NCBI GenBank assembly: GCA_963773085.1
Contig: CAVYZS010000018.1
Span: 372,001 to 436,000, forward strand
Source of the DNA: JAENVT01 sp963773085
GTDB lineage: Bacteria > Actinomycetota > Acidimicrobiia > Acidimicrobiales > Ilumatobacteraceae
Length of the DNA stretch: 64,000 nt
Direction: 5' to 3'
Made by a program: the position numbers and the translations under genes. This document shows positions 1 through 8,799 of the stretch, piece by piece (positions within the stretch are counted from its first letter, which is position 1; each line of letters starts with the position of its first letter). The notes under the pieces were generated by a model. The model saw only the letters and a program-made list of their open reading frames with translations, was not told where the DNA came from and ran no database searches.

Positions 1-1389
1 ATCGGCTTGATCCTTCCCGACGCCGGGCAGATCCGCCTGCACGGCGAGATCGTCAAGATCGTTGATCCGATCGAGGCGGCACGTCTCGGCATCGCCATGG
101 TCCATCAGCACTTCAGCCTGGTCGAGCCGTTGACCGTGTGGGAGAACGTTGCCCTCGGCGACACCGGCAAGCTCGACTCCGGGCGCGTGCGCCGACGTGT
201 CGGCGAGATCAGCGAGCAGTACGGGCTGGAGATCGACCCCGACGATCGCATCTCCGATCTGACCGCCGGCATGCGTCAGCGCGTCGAGATCATCAAGTGC
301 CTGCGCCGTGATCCCGAGATCCTGGTGTTCGACGAGCCGACCTCGGTGCTGTCCCCGGCCGAATCCCAGTTCCTCTTCGAGGCACTCCGAAGAGTCGTCG
401 ATGACGAGGGCAAGGCGGTCGCCCTCGTCAGCCACAAGCTCGCCGAGGTCATCTCGGCCAGTGACGAGGTCACCATCATGCGCGATGGCAAGGTGGTCGA
501 TCATCGCCCCACCGCGGGCAGCGATCCGGCCACGCTGGCCCGGGCGATGGTGGGCAGGGAGGTCGTGCTGCGTCGCGAGCACGCCGCGTTCGGCGTGGTC
601 GACGAGTCAACTCGAATGCGCGTGGTAACCAGGCGGCCTGACGACCAACCCGTGCTGAAGATCGTCGACGCGTCGGTGACCGGACGCGACGGGCGCGTGC
701 TCCTCGATCGGCTCAACCTCGAGGTGCATGCGGGCGAGATCGTCGGTGTGGCAGGCGTCGAGGGCAACGGTCAACGAACACTCGGCGACGTCCTGTCGAG
801 CCTGTGCCCACTCGATGACGGTTACGTCGAGGTCGACGGCCGGCGGGTGGCCACGGGTGAGGCCGGTGCCATGGCGAGGGCCGACATCGCCGTCATTCCC
901 GAGGATCGCCACGACAGTGGCTGCGTGCTCGATTTCAATGTCGCCGAGAACATGGTCATTGCCGATCCCGAGCGTGTTGCCTGGCATGGACTGATGAATC
1001 GGGCGCTGATGCACGAACAAGCGTTGGCGCAGATCGACAAGTTCGACATCGTCTGCGGTGGTCCGCGGGCGCCGATGTGGTCGCTGAGCGGCGGCAACCA
1101 GCAGCGGGTCGTGCTTGCCCGCGAACTGTCGCACGAACCGCGGGTCCTGGTCGCCGCACAACCGACTCGCGGCCTCGACGTCGGGGCGATCGAGTACATG
1201 TCCGCGCAGCTCCGCGCCGCAGCCGACGATGGCGTCGGTGTGCTGTTGATCTCCACCGAGTTGGAGGAGATCCTCGATCTCGCCGATCGCATCGTGGTCA
1301 TCTCCGGTGGCCGGATCGTCGGCGACATGCAACGCGAGGACGTCGATCTGGCACGGCTCGGGCTGATGATGAGCGGCGCCAATGAGTGA
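1..1389 (+). CDS. Nucleoside/simple-sugar ABC importer, ATP-binding protein (5' end cut off)
   Basis: This is the ATPase of a BmpA-class importer (NupA/YufO type), which energises uptake of nucleosides or related small molecules across the cell membrane. The reading frame is open to base 1, so the gene begins upstream and the first Walker A motif is missing here. The first ABC domain keeps its signature and Walker B region (EILVFDEPTS). A second complete ABC domain follows from about residue 215, with a P-loop of the reduced form GVEGNGQ, as is usual for this family, and the signature LSGGNQQR. Two ABC domains in one chain match the family. It overlaps the next permease gene by 8 bases, and three transporter genes run together. 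The substrate cannot be read from sequence; no substrate-binding lipoprotein is visible and it may lie upstream. Confidence 0.9.
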   Translation: MGLILPDAGQIRLHGEIVKIVDPIEAARLGIAMVHQHFSLVEPLTVWENVALGDTGKLDSGRVRRRVGEISEQYGLEIDPDDRISDLTAGMRQRVEIIKCLRRDPEILVFDEPTSVLSPAESQFLFEALRRVVDDEGKAVALVSHKLAEVISASDEVTIMRDGKVVDHRPTAGSDPATLARAMVGREVVLRREHAAFGVVDESTRMRVVTRRPDDQPVLKIVDASVTGRDGRVLLDRLNLEVHAGEIVGVAGVEGNGQRTLGDVLSSLCPLDDGYVEVDGRRVATGEAGAMARADIAVIPEDRHDSGCVLDFNVAENMVIADPERVAWHGLMNRALMHEQALAQIDKFDIVCGGPRAPMWSLSGGNQQRVVLARELSHEPRVLVAAQPTRGLDVGAIEYMSAQLRAAADDGVGVLLISTELEEILDLADRIVVISGGRIVGDMQREDVDLARLGLMMSGANE

Positions 1390-2536
1390 TGTCGGCGAGC
1401 ACATCGTCACCGAGCCCGAGGAGGACGAGGTCGCCTCCGCGGCGATGCAGCGATCGAAGTTCGGAGTCACCGGCGAAGTCGTCGCCCTCTATGCAATCTG
1501 CCTGTTCGTGGCCCTCGCCCTCGCCGCGATCATCGTCGCCGCAACGGGCGGATCGTGGCCGAACGTTTACACGGCAATTCTCGATGGCAGCATCCGCAAG
1601 GCCGGCCGCTGGGGTCTCACGCTCGGGGTGTCGGCACCCATCCTTCTGGTTGGCCTCGGCACGATTGTCAGCGGACGTGCCGGGCTGGTCAACATCGGCC
1701 AGGAGAGCCAACTGGTGATCGGCTCGTGCTTCGCCGCGTACGTGGCCGTGCGCCTCGCCGGCCCCGGGCCGTTCGTGCTGGTGATCGTCATGGTGTGCGG
1801 AGTGATCGGCGGCGCAGCGTGGGCGGGCATCGCCGGCGTGCTGCGGTACTACCGCAACGTGCCAGAGGTCCTCACCACCCTGCTGTTGAGTTCCGTGGCC
1901 GCCAACTTGATGGGCTGGGGTTTGCGCAAACCTTGGCTGCTGTTGGCACCTGCCGCCGGGAGAGCCAACCGCAACCAGGTCAGCGAACCGCTCGCCGCCA
2001 ACATCCGCATCCCGCGGGTGACCTTGTTCGGCAACGAGTTCCCGCTCAGCGTGTTGCTGGCGTTGGTGTTCACTGTCGTCGTCTGGGTGGTTCTCGACCG
2101 CTCCGTCATCGGATTCCGACTGCGGATGCTCGGCCGCAATCCGAAGACTGCCCACCGCTCAGGAGTTGCCGAACGTCGCTACGGCATCGGAGCAATGCTC
2201 GTCTCCGGCGGTTTCGCCGGTCTCGCCGGGAGCGCGATGCTTGCCGGAGGAGATTTCGGCAACTACCAGTTGGTGGCCAACTTCGGCGCCGGAATCGGAT
2301 TCGCCGGTTTGCTGGCGGCGCTCGTCGCCCGCCAGCGGGTGTTCGTGCTGGTGTTCGTCTCGTTCCTGTTCGGGTGTATGCGAACGGGATCCGGCTTTCT
2401 CCGCGCCACGGGCGTCTCCGGCCGCATCGCCGATGTCGTGCAGGGACTGCTCGTGCTGGCCATGCTGCTGCCACCCGCCATTCTCTATGTCCGCGAGCGC
2501 CGTCGAGCGCTGACCGCGTCGACTTCGAGGGTCTGA
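1382..2536 (+). CDS. ABC importer permease (BPD_transp_2 family, NupP/YufP type)
   Basis: Integral membrane permease of the nucleoside-type importer, 384 aa. A hydrophilic N-terminal stretch of about 30 residues is followed by many hydrophobic segments. The central part carries the family-typical run around GLVNIGQESQL, where this permease class contacts the transport path. The start ATG lies inside the end of the ATPase gene, so the two are probably translationally coupled. It pairs with the next permease to form the heterodimeric channel. Family assignment is firm; the transported substrate (nucleoside, base or other small molecule) is inferred only from family membership. Confidence 0.88.
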   Translation: MSDVGEHIVTEPEEDEVASAAMQRSKFGVTGEVVALYAICLFVALALAAIIVAATGGSWPNVYTAILDGSIRKAGRWGLTLGVSAPILLVGLGTIVSGRAGLVNIGQESQLVIGSCFAAYVAVRLAGPGPFVLVIVMVCGVIGGAAWAGIAGVLRYYRNVPEVLTTLLLSSVAANLMGWGLRKPWLLLAPAAGRANRNQVSEPLAANIRIPRVTLFGNEFPLSVLLALVFTVVVWVVLDRSVIGFRLRMLGRNPKTAHRSGVAERRYGIGAMLVSGGFAGLAGSAMLAGGDFGNYQLVANFGAGIGFAGLLAALVARQRVFVLVFVSFLFGCMRTGSGFLRATGVSGRIADVVQGLLVLAMLLPPAILYVRERRRALTASTSRV

Positions 2537-2539
2537 ACG

Positions 2540-3478
2540 ATGGACAACTTCTTCTCCGCGCTCGGCGACATCGCCACCAACGAGAGCGCCTACCGAAACG
2601 CCATCATCGCTGCCGTCGTGTTGCTGTTTGCCGCATCCGGTGAACTGATCGCCGAGAAGGCCGGCAGCATCAACATCTCACTCGAGGGGATGATGCTCGC
2701 CGGCTCGTTCAGCGCAGCGATCGGCGTGCACATCACCCACTCGACGTGGATCGGAATGCTGTGCGCCGCCATCGCCGGACTGCTCGTCTCCGCGGTCCAG
2801 GCCAACATGAGCCACCGCCTGCCGGCCGATCAATTCGTCGTCGGCCTCGTCCTCAACGTGTTGGTGCTCGGCCTCGTCGGCTTTCTCACCGGATCGATCG
2901 ATCCGAAGTCGGATGTCGTCCATCGAGTGGCCGTTCCGCTGGTCTCCCGCATCCCCCTGCTCGGCCCCGCCCTGTTCGACCAGCCATGGGTGTTGTACCT
3001 CGTCTACCCGTTGGTGCCGCTGGTGTGGTGGCTGCTCTACCGCACACGTTGGGGCCTCGAGGTCCGCGCCATCGGTGAGGATCCCAACGCCTCCGATGTC
3101 TCCGGACTGCACGTCAACAAGCTGCGCCGCCAGACCATCTATCTCACCGGGCTACTGGCGGGAATGGGCGGCGGCTACTTCCTGTTCGCCCGTTCGGGGC
3201 GATTCGAGGACTCATTGATCGGTGGGCGCGGCTACATCGCCATCGCCGCCGTCATCTTCGGCGGCTGGACACTGAAAGGCACCGTCGCCGGTTGCATCAC
3301 CTTCGGCCTCGTCGGCTCGTTCGTGCTGACCATCCCGTCGCTCGGTTTCCAGTCGATCGATTCGTCGTTCCTGGCGATGGCGCCCAATGTCGTGACGGTC
3401 GTAGCGATGGCTGTGTTCGCCAAGCGCGTCCGCCAACCCGCAGCGCTCGCCCGACCGTTCATACGAGGCCTGCGATGA
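2540..3478 (+). CDS. ABC importer permease, second subunit (NupQ/YufQ type)
   Basis: Second membrane subunit of the same importer, 312 aa, with about eight to ten hydrophobic segments. The N-terminal region has the family pattern SGELIAEKAGSINIS, and the segment GEDPNASDVSGLHV matches the cytoplasmic coupling loop of this permease class. Only 3 bases separate it from the first permease. Its stop overlaps the start of the following oxidoreductase gene in an ATGA, so the operon extends past the transporter into enzymes. That suggests the imported compound is metabolised by the coupled enzymes, which is inference. Confidence 0.88.
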   Translation: MDNFFSALGDIATNESAYRNAIIAAVVLLFAASGELIAEKAGSINISLEGMMLAGSFSAAIGVHITHSTWIGMLCAAIAGLLVSAVQANMSHRLPADQFVVGLVLNVLVLGLVGFLTGSIDPKSDVVHRVAVPLVSRIPLLGPALFDQPWVLYLVYPLVPLVWWLLYRTRWGLEVRAIGEDPNASDVSGLHVNKLRRQTIYLTGLLAGMGGGYFLFARSGRFEDSLIGGRGYIAIAAVIFGGWTLKGTVAGCITFGLVGSFVLTIPSLGFQSIDSSFLAMAPNVVTVVAMAVFAKRVRQPAALARPFIRGLR

Positions 3479-4509
3479 AGGCCATCCGCTACGACCGCTC
3501 CGGTGGTCCAGAGGTGCTGCAGTACACCGACATCGCCGACCCGGTCCCCGGTCGTGCCGATGTCGTCGTCCGTGTCGCGGCCTGCGCGCTGAATCGCCTG
3601 GACCTCGTACAGCGCAACGGCTGGTACCAGATGCCGGGCTTCACCTATCCACACATCCCCGGCATGGATATCGCCGGCACGGTGGAAGCGGTTGGTGCAG
3701 ATGTCTCGAAGCCGAGGGTCGGCGACCGTGTTGTCGTCGATCCGTCGATGGCCGGTGTGGCCGACGGGTCGAAGCTCGCCGGGCGAGGCGACTTGTTCGG
3801 TGAGCTGGGAGTCCTCGGTGCGACGGCCGACGGCGGCTACGCCGAGCGATGCCTCGTGCCGGCCAGCCACGTCTACTCCGTGCCCGACGACATGCCGATC
3901 GAGGACGCAGCAACGTTCCCCACATGCTGGCTCACGGCGTCGCATTCGCTGTTCGACGTCGGCCGATTGCAGGCCGGAGAGTCCGTGCTGATCCATGCTG
4001 CAGGCGCCGGCGTCTCGGTGGCGGCCATCCAACTGGCCAAGCATGCGGGAGCAACCGTGTTGGCCACTGCCGGCACCGACGAGAAATGCGCGAGGGCGTT
4101 GCAGTTGGGCGCTGATCTCGCGCTCAACAACCGCACCGACGATGTAGCCGCGTGGGCCCGTCAGGTCACGTCGGGCGCTGGAGTGAGCATGGTGTTCGAC
4201 CACGTCGGGACGGCGCTGTTCGGGCCGTCGCTGTTCGCCCTCGGCATCCACGGGCGGCTGGTGACGTGCGGCAACTCGTCGGGCGACGTGGCCACGATCC
4301 CATCGCTCGGTTACGTGTTCCATTCCGCAATCACGATCAGAGGATCCGGTCCGTACCGTCCCGATGAGTTCGGGCCGGCGTGGCAGACGTTCTGTGATCA
4401 ACGTTTCACGGTGGCCATCGACTCGCAGTTCGACCTCGCCGAGGCTGCCGCCGCCCAGGAGAAGATGGCCAGCAACGACTTCTTCGGCAAGATCCTGCTG
4501 CGTCCATGA
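3475..4509 (+). CDS. Zinc-free medium-chain oxidoreductase (quinone oxidoreductase-like)
   Basis: A 344-aa NAD(P)H-dependent enzyme of the MDR superfamily. A GroES-like domain covers about residues 1-120 and a Rossmann domain with the nucleotide loop HAAGAGVSVAAIQLAK lies near residue 180. The structural-zinc lobe with its four cysteines, found in alcohol dehydrogenases, is replaced by a Cys-free loop (residues about 95-115), which points to the quinone oxidoreductase or crotonyl reductase side of the family. The ATG at 3475 sits in a 4-base overlap with the permease stop and fits the family N-terminus (MKAIRYDRSGGPEVL). The gene is also coupled to the methyltransferase behind it. The true substrate is unknown. 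Confidence 0.8.
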   Translation: MKAIRYDRSGGPEVLQYTDIADPVPGRADVVVRVAACALNRLDLVQRNGWYQMPGFTYPHIPGMDIAGTVEAVGADVSKPRVGDRVVVDPSMAGVADGSKLAGRGDLFGELGVLGATADGGYAERCLVPASHVYSVPDDMPIEDAATFPTCWLTASHSLFDVGRLQAGESVLIHAAGAGVSVAAIQLAKHAGATVLATAGTDEKCARALQLGADLALNNRTDDVAAWARQVTSGAGVSMVFDHVGTALFGPSLFALGIHGRLVTCGNSSGDVATIPSLGYVFHSAITIRGSGPYRPDEFGPAWQTFCDQRFTVAIDSQFDLAEAAAAQEKMASNDFFGKILLRP

Positions 4510-5591
4510 ACGAGCGTCGCGATACCCCGTATCCCGAGCTCAAGAAGACCCACACGATGGCCCACACCGGGAGGCCGTGGACCGACTACAAGCCACCGGC
4601 TGCGGCGCCCGTGTGGGCTGCGATCGACGGCTTCGCCCGTTACTCGGTGCTGTGCGCCGCCCTGCAGCTCGACATCTTCGACAGGTTGGCCCAGGTCGGC
4701 CCGGCAAGCGCCGATGACCTCGCAGAACATCTCGGCGTCTCCGCGCCACATCTCCGGATGCTGCTCGACAGCGTGGTCGCACTGGGCGTCCTGGATCAGT
4801 GCAACAGGCTCTACGAGCTCAACGACACGGCCCGGCGTTACCTCGTCAGCGACGGTCCGGCGTGCATGGCCGACCTCGTGGCTGTCGCCCCGGGGCCGTT
4901 GTCGAACTGGTCACGGCTGGCCGACACCGTGCGCCTCGGGCGACCGGTTGAGCCGATCGAAGATCACCCCGAGGCGTTCTACGTCCCCCTTGTGGAGGGC
5001 ACGTTCACGACGATGTGGCGATGCGCCACGCGTGCCGACGCGAAGATCCGATACTCGGCAACACCGGCCGCCCGGATCCTCGACCTCGGCGCCGGTGGCG
5101 CGCCGTGGACCATCGCCATGCTGACCGCCTGCCCGCTCGGTCGGGCAACCGTCAACGACTACCCCGCTGTGCTGGAGTTCGCCAAGCGCAAGGCCACAGA
5201 GTTCAACGTGTTCGAACGTTGCGAATGGATCGCCGGCGACTACCACCAGATCGACATCGAGGCTGCCGCGTACGACTTCGTGGTGCTCGGCCATGTGTGC
5301 CGAGCCGAGGGAGCAGATGGGGCCGGCAGCCTGATCCGACGCGCCTTCCAATCGCTCAGACCAGGCGGGCGCGTCATCGTGGCCGACTACTTCTGTGACC
5401 CGGAGCACAAGCACAACCCTCATGCCGTGCTGATGGGAGCAACGATGATGGCCAGCACCCTGAACGGCGCCACATACACGACCGACGAGTTCGGCGGATG
5501 GCTGCGCACAGCCGGATTCGTCGGACTGCGGATGGTCGAGCCGATCGGCTTTCAGCAGTGCATCGTTGCCACCCGCCCGCGCACTGCCTAA
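4506..5591 (+). CDS. SAM-dependent O-methyltransferase-like protein (family 2 fold)
   Basis: A 361-aa methyltransferase with the two-domain build of plant-type O-methyltransferases. A winged-helix dimerisation domain spans about residues 40-110 and a Rossmann SAM-binding domain has motif I ILDLGAGGAPWTIA near residue 195. The acidic residue after strand 2 is visible in VNDYPAVLEFAK. The start overlaps the previous stop by 4 bases (ATGA). Its 3' end overlaps the convergent VOC gene by 4 bases. No substrate can be assigned; position in the transporter operon suggests it acts on the imported compound or a product of it. Confidence 0.78.
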   Translation: MNERRDTPYPELKKTHTMAHTGRPWTDYKPPAAAPVWAAIDGFARYSVLCAALQLDIFDRLAQVGPASADDLAEHLGVSAPHLRMLLDSVVALGVLDQCNRLYELNDTARRYLVSDGPACMADLVAVAPGPLSNWSRLADTVRLGRPVEPIEDHPEAFYVPLVEGTFTTMWRCATRADAKIRYSATPAARILDLGAGGAPWTIAMLTACPLGRATVNDYPAVLEFAKRKATEFNVFERCEWIAGDYHQIDIEAAAYDFVVLGHVCRAEGADGAGSLIRRAFQSLRPGGRVIVADYFCDPEHKHNPHAVLMGATMMASTLNGATYTTDEFGGWLRTAGFVGLRMVEPIGFQQCIVATRPRTA

Positions 5592-6046
5592 CCCAAGACC
5601 TGTTCCACAGAGAACTCGACGTTGTTGCCGTCCGGGTCGGTGACGATGCAGATGTACCCGACCACCTCGTTGCGGTACATCGGACCGAGCAACAAGCAGC
5701 CATCCTCCTTGGCCATCGCTGCGATCTGGTCGACCTGCTCACGGCTCTGCAACGAGATACCAAGATGGCTGATCGAACGCAGGAAGCCGTACTCCTCCTT
5801 GATGTCGCCGGTGATCTGGGTCGGCAACTTGCCGCTGATCAGCACGATCACGAAACGCGCGCCTGCCGAGGTGATATCGCGTTGGTTGGCAAGCCAGACC
5901 GAGTGGAGTCCGGTCGCCGGATCCTCACGTTCGTGAATGTTGACCAACGTCGTGTACTTCTCGAAGAACGCCAGAGTGGCGCCGAGGTCGCGCACGGGGA
6001 GGGCGATGTGCGTGAGCAACGATGGAGGGGGCGAGCTGGGATCCAT
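5588..6046 (-). CDS. VOC (glyoxalase/bleomycin-resistance fold) protein
   Basis: A 152-aa single-module vicinal oxygen chelate protein. It begins with a strand carrying a histidine (LLTHIALPVRDLGATL) and ends with the characteristic segment GYICIVTDPDGNNVEFSVEQ, whose glutamate fits a VOC metal ligand. Members act as lyases, dioxygenases or resistance proteins, and the fold alone does not say which. It is transcribed opposite to both neighbours: convergent with the methyltransferase and divergent from the amidohydrolase. The ring-cleaving subtype is possible beside a Rieske oxygenase, but that is speculative. Confidence 0.75.
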   Translation of the reverse strand: MDPSSPPPSLLTHIALPVRDLGATLAFFEKYTTLVNIHEREDPATGLHSVWLANQRDITSAGARFVIVLISGKLPTQITGDIKEEYGFLRSISHLGISLQSREQVDQIAAMAKEDGCLLLGPMYRNEVVGYICIVTDPDGNNVEFSVEQVLG

Positions 6047-6098
6047 CGTTTCAGCTTACGTGCACTACGGTCTGACCATCAGACCAAGACCACATGAC

Positions 6099-7468
6099 GT
6101 GATCATCGCCGGCGGCGACGTGGTGACGATGAACCCGACGCGTCAGGTGTTGCTCGGCGGCGCGGTTGCCGTCTCCGGCGGGGTGATCACGGCGGTCGGT
6201 TCCACCGGCGAGCTGCGCGCCGCCAACCCCGAGGCGAGCGTGATCGATGCCACGGATTGCGTGGTGACGCCAGGGATGATCAACGCCCACCAGCACCTCA
6301 CCGGCGATCCATTGGTCCGCAGCTGCATCCCCGACCTGCTCGCGCCGGGCGTATCGATCTTCGAGTGGTCGGTGCCGCTCCACGCCCATCACAGCGGTGA
6401 CGACGACGAGTTGTCGGCAAGCCTGTCGGCAGTCGAATGCGCGCAGAACGGTGTCACCACCGTGGTCGAGGCAGGCACGGTCGCCCACCCCGATCGCGTC
6501 GCCGAGGCGATGAGCACTGTTGGTATCCGCGGCACCATCGGAACGTGGGGCTGGGACATCGAGGAGGGGCCGTTCGTCGGCACCGTGTCCGAGGTCCTCG
6601 AACGGCAACGGGCGGTGATCGAAGCGTTCCCCCCAGGTGGTCTCGTCGAAGGTTGGGTCACCCTCGTCGGACACGACCTGGCCAGTGACGCACTGCTTGC
6701 CGGCGCAGCCGAACTCGCCCGAAACTCGGGCACGGGCATGACGATGCACTTGTCGCCCACCTCCTCGGATCCCGAGCGCTACCTCGCTCGCACCGGCCGT
6801 CGCCCCGTCACGCATCTGAACCACCTCGGGGTGCTGGGCCCGAACCTTCTCCTGGGCCACGGCGTCTGGTTCGACGACGAGGAGATCGACCTGGTCCTGG
6901 CGACCCGCACGGCGATCGCCTACTGCCCGTGGGCATACCTCCGGCTCGGGCAGGGTGTCACCCGCATGGGACGCCACGCCGAGATCGTCGAGCGTGGTGG
7001 TCGCGTGGCGCTCGGGCTGCGACGCTGCCAACGCAGGCGATGTCGCTGACATATTCCGCGCCGCGGCCCTGGCCGCAGGAATCGCTCGCGACGGCCGGCT
7101 CGACCCGCAACGATTCGGTGCCCATCAAGCGTTCGAAATGGCCACGATCGCCGGCGCCGAGGCGATCGGCATGGCCGATCGAATCGGCTCACTCGAGGTT
7201 GGCAAGCAGGCCGACATCGTCGTCCACGAGGCCACCGACTGGGGATGGTTGCCACGAGGTGATGTCGGGCTGCAGCTGATCTGGGGCACCGATGGACGTT
7301 CCGTCCGCGATGTGTTCGTCGCCGGGCAGCGCCGTGATCCGAGACGGCTGTTGCGTCACCGTCGACGCGCCGGCGCTGCGGCACGCCGCGCAGGCCCGAC
7401 AACGTTCGCTGCTCGACCGGGCAGGAATCACCGTCCCCCATGTGTGGCCGCATCTCGATGCTCGCTGA
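6099..7468 (+). pseudogene. Amidohydrolase (cytosine deaminase/chlorohydrolase-like), frame broken twice
   Basis: A metal-dependent hydrolase of the TrzN/guanine deaminase-like group. Visible are the N-terminal beta-sandwich (VIIAGGDVVTMNP), the metal motif HQH in MINAHQHL, later metal histidines in MTMHLSP and GHGVWFDDEE, and the catalytic Asp in the segment beginning CDAANAGD. The frame shifts at a GGG run (7014-7016) and again near 7330. Removing one base at each site gives one 455-aa protein ending at 7468, the usual family length. The start is taken as GTG 6099; GTG 6060 is an alternative. The type reflects the sequence as given; sequencing indels are more likely than decay. The nucleoside-type importer upstream suggests a heterocyclic substrate (inference). 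Confidence 0.75.
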
Positions 7469-7494
7469 CAACCTCGATCAGGAGGCTCTCGCCC

Positions 7495-8484
7495 GTGAAC
7501 GACATCCTCTGCAGCAGCGCTGCCATCCAAAACGCGTGGCACCCGGTCGCCCGTTCCGTCGAGGTGGCATCGATGCCTGTTGCCATCACCCTGCTCGGCC
7601 GGCATGCGGTGCTGTGGCGCACGCCATCGGGGGCCGTCCTCGCCGCGCCCGATCGCTGCCCGCATCGCCAGGCGCCGTTGTCGGCAGGCACGGTGCAGGA
7701 CGGCTGTCTGACGTGCCCATATCACGGCTGGACGTTCGGCGACGAGGGTCGCTGCGTGCGAGTGCCGTCTGCCAGCGAGGGCGTTCCTCCCCCGCCGCGG
7801 GCTCATCTCGAGCCGTACGGTTGCGAAGAACGGTACGGCTTGGTCTGGATCTGCCTCGGTACGCCGTCGTCCCCGATCCCCACGATCGCCCAGGAGGACG
7901 ACCCGACGTTCCGAAGGATCAACACCCCGGTCGAGGTGTGGCAGGTGTCGGCCACACGCATGGTCGACAACTTCCTCGACATCACCCATTTCCCCTTCGT
8001 TCACGCCGGCACGTTCGGACGAGCACAAGACACCCAGGTGCCTCGGTTCGAGTTGCAGTCACTCGACGACGGGTTCCACGGCTACCGCTACGAGGTGCTG
8101 GCCAACAACACCACCGGCGGCCTGGTCAGCGGTCAGAGCGCGCAGGTCGTGCACCGAGAGATGTCATCCGGGTTCAGCCTGCCGTTCGTCGTGCGCAGCA
8201 CGATCCGCTACGACTCCGGTCTCGAGCACATCCTGCTGCTGCTGTCGACACCGATCGACGACGTCACCTCGTACTTCACGTTCGTGGTCTGGCGCAACGA
8301 CGACTTCGCTGTGTCCGCCGAGGAGATCATCCGCTTCGACCTGGCGATCGGCGCCGAAGACAAGCGCATGCTCGAGCAACTCGACGGTGTACTACCCCTT
8401 GATCAGACAACCCTCGTCAGCGTTCAGGCCGACAAGTGCTCGGTCGAGTGGCGCCGTCAACTGGCCGACCTCATCAACAGCTGA
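7495..8484 (+). CDS. Rieske non-heme iron oxygenase, large subunit-like
   Basis: A 329-aa aromatic-ring or O-demethylase type oxygenase. The [2Fe-2S] site is complete: C55-x-H57 in DRCPH and C74-x2-H77 in CPYHGW. The mononuclear iron site follows the family pattern with D162, H165 and H170 in NFLDITHFPFVH. The GTG start is supported by a perfect AGGAGG at 7480-7485, 9 bases upstream. Length and architecture match vanillate demethylase or pheophorbide a oxygenase relatives. No ferredoxin or reductase gene lies next to it, so electrons must come from elsewhere. It follows the amidohydrolase by 26 bases and is probably co-transcribed. Confidence 0.88.
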   Translation: MNDILCSSAAIQNAWHPVARSVEVASMPVAITLLGRHAVLWRTPSGAVLAAPDRCPHRQAPLSAGTVQDGCLTCPYHGWTFGDEGRCVRVPSASEGVPPPPRAHLEPYGCEERYGLVWICLGTPSSPIPTIAQEDDPTFRRINTPVEVWQVSATRMVDNFLDITHFPFVHAGTFGRAQDTQVPRFELQSLDDGFHGYRYEVLANNTTGGLVSGQSAQVVHREMSSGFSLPFVVRSTIRYDSGLEHILLLLSTPIDDVTSYFTFVVWRNDDFAVSAEEIIRFDLAIGAEDKRMLEQLDGVLPLDQTTLVSVQADKCSVEWRRQLADLINS

Positions 8485-8799
8485 GTTCGCCAGCAAGGTG
8501 AGATGATGGGGCATATTCGGTTCCATCTGCTCACTACATCTTGCGATCGAGCGGACCGAACCCTCGGGCCCTACCCGTTGACCTTCTGACTCGACAAGTA
8601 CGCATGTCGCGGCGGCAAGTGGACCTGTCGATCGGCGAATGTCTCTCGGTCCCCTTGTTCACATCGGCCAATGAAACGCGATCGACCGTCCGCGTTCAGC
8701 TCACTTCGAACTGGGCGCGCCCGGAACGCTACGTACGGTTCTGGGGCTGCCCAGTTCCCCGGTAGCTAGCGCGGAACGGCAGTTCTGGCGCGTGACGGG
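8485..8799. other. 315-base stretch without a convincing gene
   Basis: The space between the Rieske gene and the convergent anti-sigma gene has no reading frame I trust. A 74-codon plus-strand frame (8541-8765) has no ribosome binding site or recognisable protein character. The only clear structure is the inverted repeat at 8708-8757, described separately. Confidence 0.6.
8708..8757. repeat. Long inverted repeat/stem-loop
   Basis: Perfect 9-base arms GAACTGGGC (8708-8716) and GCCCAGTTC (8749-8757) enclose a second, imperfect nested stem (around GGAAC and GTTCT). The result is one 50-base hairpin. It lies 43 bases beyond the stop of the minus-strand gene at 8800 and 224 bases beyond the Rieske stop. 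It has no T-run, so a terminator for the convergent genes or a structured RNA are both possible. Confidence 0.5.

Noticed and set aside
8541..8765. A 74-codon open frame
   Set aside because: No ribosome binding site, biased composition, and it contains the strong inverted repeat.
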